A DNA stretch of 8,042 bases from an uncultured Lachnospiraceae bacterium (GTDB taxonomy: Bacteria > Bacillota > Clostridia > Lachnospirales > Lachnospiraceae): NCBI GenBank assembly GCA_937885345.1, contig CAKZZH010000017.1, positions 1-8,042 on the forward strand, in the 5' to 3' direction. Both the position numbers and the translations under genes were made by a program. Under the pieces are notes generated by a model. The model did not search any database, was not told the origin of the DNA, and worked only from the letters and a program-made list of their open reading frames with translations. Positions 1 to 6,817 of the stretch are shown here, in pieces; within the stretch, counting starts at the first letter, position 1, and each line of letters starts with the position of its first letter.

Positions 1-759
1 CCGCAAGCAACCCCAAAAAGGACTGAAGATCTACGCCCGAGAGGAATACGGGAAGGCTGGGGAACCACGCTTGAGGTATACGACTCAGTCGCCTCTTATC
101 TTGAGGACGGATATAAGGTTGTGCAGTTTGATTTTCCGGGATTTGGCGGCAGCAGTGAGCCGCGCGAGGCATGGGATGTCGGACGTTATACCGATTTCTT
201 CGTCAAATTCATGGCTGAGCTTCATATTGACTCAGCCATAATAATTGCGCACTCTTTTGGCGGAAGAATCGTTCTTAAGCTGTATCAGAGAGGCAATGTA
301 CCTTTTACGATCGAGAAGCTTGTAATGGTCGATGCCGCAGGAATAATGCCCGTAAGAACGCGCAAGCAGAAGGCGAAGATCAAGAGATATAAGATCATCA
401 AGAAGATCGTTGATTCGCGTATTATAAGCGATTTCTTCCCTGATCTTGTGGAGGACTGGAGGAGCAGGCAGGGCTCGGAGGATTACAGAAGGGCGACACC
501 TGTTATGAAGCAGGTCCTTGTAAAATCCGTTAATGAGGACCTTAAAGAAGCTCTCCCTCTTGTAAATGCCGATACCCTTATAGTCTGGGGCGACAAAGAT
601 ACAGCTACTCCCATAAGCGATGCGCATATGATGGATGAACGGATTCCCGAGAGCGGACTGGTTGTTTTTGAAGGCGCGGGACATTATTCATTCCTTGAGA
701 AACCGGCGCTTTTTAGGAGTATTGTCAGGGAATATCTGGGACTTGGAGGTGATAAGTAA
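1..759 (+). CDS. Alpha/beta hydrolase, partial at 5' end (possible frame break near base 55)
   Basis: Serine hydrolase of the alpha/beta fold; substrate unknown. The readable frame holds the strand/turn DFPGFGGSS (139-165 region), the nucleophile elbow AHSFGG with Ser codon at 253-255, an acid strand VWGDKD near 586-600, and the catalytic-His stretch GAGHYSFLEKP near 673-705, so the full Ser-Asp-His triad is present. The first in-frame start (GTG at 121) is internal: residues encoded at 55-120 (GWGTTLEVYDSV and on) already match the family, so the real start lies upstream of the window. Just left of base 55 this frame stops resembling the family, while the +2 frame reads GLKIYAREEYGK, a typical N-terminus for such hydrolases. 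The LLHG oxyanion segment is missing at the junction, which suggests a small deletion or sequence error. The stop overlaps the next start (TAATG), so it is translationally coupled to the Mur ligase gene. Confidence 0.85.
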   Translation, partial: PQATPKRTEDLRPRGIREGWGTTLEVYDSVASYLEDGYKVVQFDFPGFGGSSEPREAWDVGRYTDFFVKFMAELHIDSAIIIAHSFGGRIVLKLYQRGNVPFTIEKLVMVDAAGIMPVRTRKQKAKIKRYKIIKKIVDSRIISDFFPDLVEDWRSRQGSEDYRRATPVMKQVLVKSVNEDLKEALPLVNADTLIVWGDKDTATPISDAHMMDERIPESGLVVFEGAGHYSFLEKPALFRSIVREYLGLGGDK

Positions 760-2480
760 TGCCTCTTATGGTTCGTATCATACTTATAATGCAGATAGTC
801 ATAAGCGCAGCGGTGTGGTATTTCGTAATGCGCTACAATATGCATATGTTCCAGCTTAACAGTTATAAGAACATGGAGCAGATGAGATGGCTCAGGCGTA
901 ATTACAAGAGAGAGGGCGTCCTTGTGATCCCCTTTATTCTCGGCACCGCGACAGGCATATATCCGGTAATTCCGGTTTCGGTCATCTTCCTGATGATACA
1001 CGCGTTTGTGCTGTATTATTTTATTTTTCTGAGGAGATATCACAACAAAAAGCGACTGGTATTTACGACGCGTGTCATCCGAATGATCCTGACCGACGCA
1101 GTTTTGAGCGTTATCATCACCGACGCGATTGCTTTGGGAATCTGCTTTGCACTCTTGTATGCAGACGGCACTTTCATTGACGTGATAAAGGGCGGCGGCA
1201 ATCTCTGGGAGAGTCGCGAATTAACCGCGCTCCTTGCCGGCGAAGTAATGGGACTTTGCACAGTTACGATATTCCAGCCTTTTATAATAATGCTCGCAAA
1301 CCTTATTAACAGACCGGTTGAGAAACTTGTGGCGCAGTATTACATTAACGACGCGAAGAAGATCCTCCGGAGTAATCCGAACCTTACGATAATCGGTATT
1401 ACCGGCTCCTTCGGCAAGACCAGTGTAAAATATTATCTGAATACCCTTCTCTCATCCAAGTATGATGTCCTTATGACGCCGGGTAATTACAATACAACGC
1501 TTGGAATTACCAAAACCGTGCGAAGCAGCCTTAAGAGCAGTCATGAGATTTTTATATGTGAGATGGGCGCCAGATATGTCGGCGATATCAAAGATATCTG
1601 CAAACTTGTCCGTCCCGATCATTGCATAGTAACGGCGGTCGGTCCGCAGCACCTTGATACTTTCGGCGGTATCGATAAAGTCTGCGATACCAAATTCGAG
1701 CTTGTCGATTCGGTTACATCTGAGGGCAAGGGCGGGATCATCCTTCTTAACGGCGATAACGAATACATCCGCAAAAGGGCGACTCACTACAATGATGTGA
1801 CTTTCTATGATACCAAAGAATTCGCGGACTCAACCTTCTATGCGAAGGATATTAAGGTTTCACAACTCGGAAGCGAATTTACATTTGTTGTGAACGAAAC
1901 TGCCGGCAGCACAGAGAGGGCAAAAAAGGATGCATCCGGAAAGGGAAATGCAGAGGGGCGTTTTACTACCCGTCTTGTCGGTCTGCATAATATAATAAAT
2001 ATTGTCGGTGCGATGGGAATGGCTTATCGCATGGGCATGACGCTTGATGAAATGAAAATCCCCGTGAGAAGACTTGCCAGTGTTCCTCACAGAATGGAAA
2101 TGAAGGATCACGGGGATGTTACGATAATAGATGATGCTTACAATTCCAATCCGGTCGGCTCAAAGGCGGCGGTTGAGACGCTTGCGATGTTTGACGGATG
2201 CAGGATCCTTGTAACTCCCGGAATGGTGGAGCTTGGCAAGGATGAGGAGGAATATAATTACCGTTTCGGAACTTATGCCGCCAAAGCCTGCGATTACATC
2301 GCACTTGTGGGAGAGAAGCATACAGCCCCGATTTATAAGGGAATTATTGATTCCGGATTTGAAAGCTCCAGAGTGCAGGTGTTTTCGAAGGTCGGCGAAG
2401 CCATTGACTATGCGTATGCTATCAAGGCCGAAGGACACAAATACATCCTGCTTGAAAACGATCTGCCCGACAATTACTAG
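759..2480 (+). CDS. murF: Membrane-anchored Mur ligase, MurF-like (UDP-MurNAc-tripeptide:D-Ala-D-Ala ligase family)
   Basis: ATP-dependent amide ligase; by family it would join D-Ala-D-Ala to a muramoyl-peptide precursor at the cytoplasmic face of the membrane. Residues 1-185 are hydrophobic, with about five membrane segments (roughly 4-24, 54-71, 73-91, 108-135, 157-183). The Mur ligase core follows: P-loop GITGSFGKTS at 213-222 (Lys220), NYNTT at 243-247, the MurF-type EMGARYVGDI from Glu268, HLDTFGG from His298, likely carbamylated Lys312 (KFEL), HRME from His444, and C-terminal domain motif DDAYNSNP from Asp458. It is 573 residues against about 450 for ordinary MurF; the soluble UDP-sugar-binding first domain is replaced by the membrane region. 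The ATG overlaps the hydrolase stop by one base and GGAGG sits at 745-749. Ddl downstream would supply its dipeptide. Catalytic class is firm; exact acceptor (soluble or lipid-linked precursor) is not. The symbol is by motif match and may mark a paralogue. Confidence 0.9.
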   Translation: MPLMVRIILIMQIVISAAVWYFVMRYNMHMFQLNSYKNMEQMRWLRRNYKREGVLVIPFILGTATGIYPVIPVSVIFLMIHAFVLYYFIFLRRYHNKKRLVFTTRVIRMILTDAVLSVIITDAIALGICFALLYADGTFIDVIKGGGNLWESRELTALLAGEVMGLCTVTIFQPFIIMLANLINRPVEKLVAQYYINDAKKILRSNPNLTIIGITGSFGKTSVKYYLNTLLSSKYDVLMTPGNYNTTLGITKTVRSSLKSSHEIFICEMGARYVGDIKDICKLVRPDHCIVTAVGPQHLDTFGGIDKVCDTKFELVDSVTSEGKGGIILLNGDNEYIRKRATHYNDVTFYDTKEFADSTFYAKDIKVSQLGSEFTFVVNETAGSTERAKKDASGKGNAEGRFTTRLVGLHNIINIVGAMGMAYRMGMTLDEMKIPVRRLASVPHRMEMKDHGDVTIIDDAYNSNPVGSKAAVETLAMFDGCRILVTPGMVELGKDEEEYNYRFGTYAAKACDYIALVGEKHTAPIYKGIIDSGFESSRVQVFSKVGEAIDYAYAIKAEGHKYILLENDLPDNY

Positions 2481-2531
2481 CAGCTGCGAGGTCCTGCGGC
2501 GCTGATTTAAGCTGCCATGGCGGCACGGATA

Positions 2532-2560
2532 TTGACGCAGAGCCTTTATGGTACTATTAT
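2532..2560 (+). promoter_or_regulatory. Candidate sigma-70/sigma-A promoter for ddl
   Basis: TTGACG at 2532-2537 (five of six matches to TTGACA) is followed after exactly 17 bases by TATTAT at 2555-2560 (five of six to TATAAT). It lies in the 140-base gap between the Mur ligase and ddl, giving an expected transcript start near 2567 and a leader of about 54 bases. No convincing intrinsic terminator or riboswitch fold was seen in the 2481-2620 gap, so ddl may also be reached by read-through from upstream. Basis is consensus match only. Confidence 0.55.
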
Positions 2561-2620
2561 CGGGGTAAATGATCATAATCGGCCATAGGGCGATAAATAT
2601 TAAGTTACAGGAGAATTGTT

Positions 2621-3796
2621 ATGAAGACGACAGTTGCGTTATTATTTGGCGGAAAAAGCGTGGAACACGAGGTTTCGGTTATTTCCGGCATTCAGGCATA
2701 CAAGCACATGGATACGGATAAATACGATGTGATCCCTGTGTACATCACCAAGAATAATGATATGTACATCGGTGAGGGCGTTGGCGATATCGCATCATAT
2801 AAAGACATTCCTGCGCTTCTTAAGAAGTCGCGCAGAGTGGTGATGCTCTGTGATGAGGGAAACGTATATCTCGCACCCTATCCTATGAAGAATGCCAGGA
2901 AGAACATCCCTATAGATGTTGCATTTCCTGTTGTTCACGGCACTAATGTGGAGGACGGTGCGCTTCAGGGTTATCTTAAAACCGTCGGTATTCCTTTTGT
3001 GGGCTGCGATGTTACCGCCTCCGCTGTCGGTATGGACAAATATGTTCAAAAGCAGGTGCTTAAGGATAATAACGTTCCGGTACTTGATGCAAAGCTTTAT
3101 AATACGGGCGATTATGCCGATATTGACGGACTTGTTGCCGATATCGAGAAGCGCTTCGGTTATCCCGTGATCGTTAAGCCCGTTAACCTCGGTTCTTCCG
3201 TAGGTATAGGCATTGCTCACGATAAAATAAAACTCGTTGCCGCGATCGACGATGCTTTCAGATATTCCTCCAAAATCCTTGTGGAGCATGCTATAAGCAA
3301 ACTTCGCGAGATCAACTGCTCGGTTGTCGGAGATGATGTTAATGCCGAGGCATCCGAGTGCGAGGAGCCTTTTCACTCCTCGGAGATGCTTGATTTTCAC
3401 GATAAATATGAGAGAGGCGGCAAAGGCTCCAAGGGCTCGGGCATGGCCAATCTCGCCCGTAAAATACCCGCGGACATCACGGATGAGCAAAGAAGCGAAA
3501 TCCGCTCACTTGCCGTCAGAGCCTTCAAAGCGCTCGGTTGTAACGGTGTTGCAAGAATTGATTTTATGATAGATGAAGAAAACGGCAAGCTGTATTTTAA
3601 CGAGATCAATACGATCCCGGGCTCGCTTTCGTTCTATCTCTGGGAACCGCTGGGGGTGCCCTACAAAGAACTTCTCGACAGAGTTATAACTCTTGCACTG
3701 AAGCGCAAGAGAGAGAATGATAATCTTGTATTTACTTTTGATACCAATATTTTAAGCAATGCCGGACTTTCCGGGAGCAAGGGGAGCAAGCGTTAG
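2621..3796 (+). CDS. ddl: D-alanine--D-alanine ligase (ATP-grasp)
   Basis: Cytosolic ATP-grasp ligase that condenses two D-Ala into the dipeptide ending the peptidoglycan stem. Visible motifs: FGGKSVEHEVS with Glu15 at the first D-Ala site; PVVHGTNVEDGALQG at 103-117 (a Val where HGxxGEDG ligases have Gly); VKPVNLGSSVGIG with the Gly-Ser-Ser loop at 191-193; DKY at 261-263, the conserved omega-loop Tyr of D-Ala-forming enzymes; metal ligands Asp314 (RIDF), Glu328 and Asn330 (NEINTIPGS). The Tyr argues against a D-Ala-D-Lac ligase of the VanA type; D-Ser use cannot be excluded. At 391 residues it is longer than the usual 300-370, partly from a Gly/Ser/Lys-rich stretch at 264-274 and a GSKGSKR tail. 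AGGAG at 2609-2613 lies 7 bases before the ATG. Its product would feed the upstream MurF-like enzyme, and the sensor gene starts 25 bases after its stop. Confidence 0.95.
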   Translation: MKTTVALLFGGKSVEHEVSVISGIQAYKHMDTDKYDVIPVYITKNNDMYIGEGVGDIASYKDIPALLKKSRRVVMLCDEGNVYLAPYPMKNARKNIPIDVAFPVVHGTNVEDGALQGYLKTVGIPFVGCDVTASAVGMDKYVQKQVLKDNNVPVLDAKLYNTGDYADIDGLVADIEKRFGYPVIVKPVNLGSSVGIGIAHDKIKLVAAIDDAFRYSSKILVEHAISKLREINCSVVGDDVNAEASECEEPFHSSEMLDFHDKYERGGKGSKGSGMANLARKIPADITDEQRSEIRSLAVRAFKALGCNGVARIDFMIDEENGKLYFNEINTIPGSLSFYLWEPLGVPYKELLDRVITLALKRKRENDNLVFTFDTNILSNAGLSGSKGSKR

Positions 3797-3821
3797 GCGC
3801 TTATGACAGCAGGAATATAAT

Positions 3822-5579
3822 ATGCCCAATACTACGCATGAAAAAACAGGATTTTATATGGGAGACGGCACGCAAGTCCGCATATCGCTCATTGTTGGGG
3901 TTCTTATCGCGGCCGGAATCCTTACCAAAGTAGTCGGCAAGATTTCAGGCAGCAGTGTCGTGGAACAGGCGCTTTTCTATGTGCGCACACTTTTGTATAT
4001 AAGCGTGATAATTCTCTGGATCACAAGCGTTCTGAGAAGGATCATTCAAAAGCAGGTAAAATACATACTTCTTGCTGCGGCTTGCCTTATGCTTTTCTGG
4101 CTCTTTATCCGTACGGTAAAATACCGTATGGTCCTTGATATCGATGTGATCAGATATATGTGGTATTCCTATTATATCCCGATGATCCTTGTGCCGCTTT
4201 GCTTTCTGTATATTTCATTTTATCAGGGCAAGGGCGAAAAATATACGCTTCCGATCCCGCTGCGTATTGCATTTGTGCCGGGAGCTCTTCTTATACTGAT
4301 GGTAATGACAAACGATCTGCATGGATTTGTTTTTCATTTTCTTAGCAAGCCTTACAAGGATTCCGATATGGAATATGCTCCGGGGTATTTTGTGATCGTT
4401 GGCTTTGTGATGATCGCTGCAATTGTCGGAATAGTCCTTATTGTGCGCAATCGCAGGCTTCCAAGGAGCAGGCACATAATTTGGCTTCCGCTTATTCCGA
4501 TGATCGTGGGCGTGGTGTATGCGGTGCTTTATGCTCTCAGAATTCCCTTTGTTTTCAAGTATATTAATGATATTACGGTTATGATCATCTTTGCGTGCCT
4601 CGCGACTTTTGAGGGCTGTATAAGAGTCGGTCTGATTCCGTCCAATTCCGGGTACGAGGTCCTTTTCAAGGCATCTACGATAAATGCCGGAATATACGAT
4701 CTGGATTACGAACTGTATCTGAGCTCCGATAATCTTGCGTATTATTCGGAGAGGGAGCTTTACCGTTCGCTCCATTCGCCGCTTTTGCTTGACGACGGAT
4801 ACCGCATTTCCCAGGCCAAAATAAACGGCGGCTATGTGCTTTGGCAGGAGGATGTAAGTGAGCTTCTTGCAGTACTTGACGAGCTTAAGGAGACCAAGGA
4901 ATCGCTTTCGGATTCGGTGCTTATCATGCAGGAAAATTATGATACCGAGAAGCGTATCAGCGCGCTCTCGGAACAGAACAGACTCTATGATATGATCCAA
5001 AGTGTTTCCGCTTCCCAGACCATGCTTATAAATGGCCTTATCATGAAGTTTCTCGAGCTTGACTCACGAAAGTATGCCGCACTGGATGACGCCGAAGATA
5101 CGGGGAGCAGCGAAACGAAGGTCAATGACGAACTTCGTAAAATACTCGGTCAGATCCTTATTATCGGCGTATTTGTAAAGCGTGAGAGCAATCTTATCTT
5201 TATTCAGCAGAGGGATGAGATAATCCCGGTTAAAGAACTGGATCTGTGTTTTGAAGAGACTATGAAGGACCTGAGGCTTATAGGTATCGACTGCTCGTAC
5301 TCCGATGAATTCGGACATCTTATCGATTCCGACCTGGCCCTTAAGATATATAATTTTTTTGAGAAAGTCATCGAGGAGTGCTTCGGTATTCTGAATGCTG
5401 TCTCCGTTAATATAAAATCCGATCTTAACTGCTACTATATGCATGTCGGAGTTGAATGCAGCAAGAAAACCGATATGAGCAATCTTGCTGCAAGCGATGT
5501 TTTTGTAAAATATGAGGGCGACTCACAGGAATCCCTGTGGGATATAATGTATGTGTTGCCGAAAGGGGGCGCGGTATGA
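3822..5579 (+). CDS. 7TM histidine-kinase-type sensor protein, apparently lacking a kinase core
   Basis: Integral membrane sensor resembling the N-terminal 7TM module of clostridial histidine kinases (HisKA_7TM type). Hydrophobic segments lie near 21-39, 47-71, 79-97, 112-134, 145-163, 187-208, 217-238 and possibly 250-265; the loop MTNDLHGFVF (162-171) matches the Asn/His pattern of this module. A PAS-like segment follows (about 276-343), then a probable coiled coil (344-395) where a kinase would carry its phospho-acceptor. The stretch EKRISALSEQNRLYDMIQSV has no His. The last 180 residues look like a degenerate GHKL fold: no Asn box, no DxGxG and no Gly-rich lid are visible. It therefore probably signals through the kinase encoded next, whose start overlaps its stop (ATGA). 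The start at 3822 has AGGA at 3811-3814; an in-frame ATG at 3858 is an alternative. Ligand unknown; the position after ddl hints at an envelope signal. Confidence 0.88.
   Translation: MPNTTHEKTGFYMGDGTQVRISLIVGVLIAAGILTKVVGKISGSSVVEQALFYVRTLLYISVIILWITSVLRRIIQKQVKYILLAAACLMLFWLFIRTVKYRMVLDIDVIRYMWYSYYIPMILVPLCFLYISFYQGKGEKYTLPIPLRIAFVPGALLILMVMTNDLHGFVFHFLSKPYKDSDMEYAPGYFVIVGFVMIAAIVGIVLIVRNRRLPRSRHIIWLPLIPMIVGVVYAVLYALRIPFVFKYINDITVMIIFACLATFEGCIRVGLIPSNSGYEVLFKASTINAGIYDLDYELYLSSDNLAYYSERELYRSLHSPLLLDDGYRISQAKINGGYVLWQEDVSELLAVLDELKETKESLSDSVLIMQENYDTEKRISALSEQNRLYDMIQSVSASQTMLINGLIMKFLELDSRKYAALDDAEDTGSSETKVNDELRKILGQILIIGVFVKRESNLIFIQQRDEIIPVKELDLCFEETMKDLRLIGIDCSYSDEFGHLIDSDLALKIYNFFEKVIEECFGILNAVSVNIKSDLNCYYMHVGVECSKKTDMSNLAASDVFVKYEGDSQESLWDIMYVLPKGGAV
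5564..5569 (+). promoter_or_regulatory. Ribosome binding site that sets the kinase start
   Basis: AGGGGG ends 6 bases before the ATG at 5576. That ATG overlaps the sensor stop as ATGA, the usual sign of translational coupling. An upstream in-frame GTG at 5537 would add 13 polar residues with no ribosome binding site at proper distance, so 5576 is preferred. Confidence 0.6.
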
Positions 5580-6805
5580 AATTCTCGATGCCTCCCCATG
5601 AAGCGATGTCCGTGGTGCTGATAGCGCTTCTGCTTACAACGATCCTGCTTATAGTAATGGTTACGGTGTCCCTGGATTTCAGGCATTTTAATCATAGTAT
5701 ACCGATCGGCTTCGGCCTGATACTTGTCTGTGTATTCCTGATAATTGCGGGCGATCAGATTCTCAATTCGGGTCGTGTTCCGATATGGGGCATTGTCCTT
5801 TTTATCTGGATTGCCGTAGCGTACGGTCTTATGAGTATTATGTCCGCTGAGAGGCGCCGCAGGAAAGTTCTCTCGAGGTATTCGATCAAGGAGTCCCTCG
5901 ACAATCTCCCCAGCGGTGTATGCTTTTTCCATGAGGACGGAACACTTACACTTTGCAACAGACAGATGTATAATCTTGTATATGAACTTACCGGTCATGA
6001 TGTGCAGCAGTATGCGGATTTTAAGGAAGTTATCCGCTGGTCCTCGGGTAGCTCGCTTGTCGACGGAGGCAAGTCGGTCTTCCGTATCGCCGGTAAAATA
6101 TGGCATTTTAAAGAAACGCCGATCGTGGACAGCAAGGGCAATAAATATATACAGGTTGTTGCGACCGACGTAACGGAGCTCTACGACAAGAGGCAGGAAC
6201 TTACACGCGAGAATGAAAGCCTTAAGAGGGCAGTCGGCAATCTTCAGAAGCTTTCCGACAGCATTCTTACGGAGACGAGAGAGGAGGAGATCCTCTCCCT
6301 GAAGATGCGTGTCCACGATGAAATGGGACGGTCGCTTATCAACATCAGAAGGGTACTTTCCGGCGAAGAGCCTCTTGAAAACGCCAATAATTATCTCAGG
6401 CAGATGAGCTATTCCTTGCAGCTTCTCGGAAAGAGAACCGATAAGCCTACCGGTAAGAATATTATGCAGGAACTTAAGGACGCCTGCAAGGGAATGGGGA
6501 TTGACATTATGACTTCGGGCAAACTTCCCGCAAGCGAATCAGCCGCGTACCTTATCGTCACTGCCGCCAGAGAGTGCGTAACGAATGCGGTACGATATGC
6601 CGGGGCAACGAGTCTGTATGTTAAAATATTCAACGAAGAAGAATATGTTATGGCCTTTATATCGAATAACGGTGAGCCTCCGACGGGGCCTATTGTTGAG
6701 GGAGGAGGACTTTCCTCACTCAGACATCGTATCGAGAAAAAGGGCGGAACTATGGATATCACATCATATCCGGGATTTGAGCTTCGCATTCGGATACCGA
6801 TATAA
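5576..6805 (+). CDS. Membrane sensor histidine kinase, PAS + HisKA_3-like + HATPase_c
   Basis: Autophosphorylating kinase expected to pass phosphate to the regulator encoded just downstream. From the ATG at 5576 it is 409 residues: three membrane segments (about 10-32, 42-60, 66-86), a short basic linker (ERRRRK), a PAS-like domain at about 100-205 ending in VVATDVTELYD, a coiled-coil linker, then the dimerisation helix MRVHDEMGRSL with His247 as probable acceptor, as in LiaS/NarX-type kinases. The ATP-binding domain shows the Asn box RECVTNAVRYA (Glu333, Asn337) and lid VEGGGLSSLRHR (Gly376-378). The G1 box reads SNNGEPP (363-369), with Asn at position 364 where Asp usually contacts adenine, so its ATP affinity may be unusual. 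With only short loops outside the membrane it has little extracytoplasmic sensing surface; the co-encoded 7TM protein is the likely input. An upstream GTG at 5537 is a less likely start. Confidence 0.92.
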   Translation: MKFSMPPHEAMSVVLIALLLTTILLIVMVTVSLDFRHFNHSIPIGFGLILVCVFLIIAGDQILNSGRVPIWGIVLFIWIAVAYGLMSIMSAERRRRKVLSRYSIKESLDNLPSGVCFFHEDGTLTLCNRQMYNLVYELTGHDVQQYADFKEVIRWSSGSSLVDGGKSVFRIAGKIWHFKETPIVDSKGNKYIQVVATDVTELYDKRQELTRENESLKRAVGNLQKLSDSILTETREEEILSLKMRVHDEMGRSLINIRRVLSGEEPLENANNYLRQMSYSLQLLGKRTDKPTGKNIMQELKDACKGMGIDIMTSGKLPASESAAYLIVTAARECVTNAVRYAGATSLYVKIFNEEEYVMAFISNNGEPPTGPIVEGGGLSSLRHRIEKKGGTMDITSYPGFELRIRIPI

Positions 6806-6817
6806 CAGGAGGTATAT

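Noticed and set aside
2481..2620. Riboswitch or small RNA in the murF-like/ddl gap
   Set aside because: No recognisable conserved riboswitch core or terminator/antiterminator pair was seen by eye.
2795..3490. Antisense open frame of 231 codons opposite ddl
   Set aside because: ddl on the + strand has all catalytic motifs; the antisense product shows no family features.
3726..3753. TTGTAT-16-TATTTT as a promoter for the sensor gene
   Set aside because: The -35 box matches only three of six consensus bases and lies inside the ddl coding end.
2621..3796. Vancomycin-resistance ligase (VanA/VanG-type)
   Set aside because: The omega-loop KY is kept, which argues against a D-Lac ligase, and no vanH, vanX or vanT-like gene is present nearby.
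3788..3802. Short hairpin AAGCG/CGCTT spanning the ddl stop codon
   Set aside because: Only 5 base pairs and no following T run, so it is not a credible terminator.
4215..5000. Antisense open frame of 261 codons on the - strand
   Set aside because: It overlaps the 7TM sensor coding region, is rich in His/Arg/Lys as expected from reverse reading of such sequence, and has no recognised motif.
5435..6316. Long antisense open frame of 293 codons on the - strand
   Set aside because: It lies wholly opposite the sensor and kinase genes, which carry clear family motifs; its own translation shows no recognisable domain.
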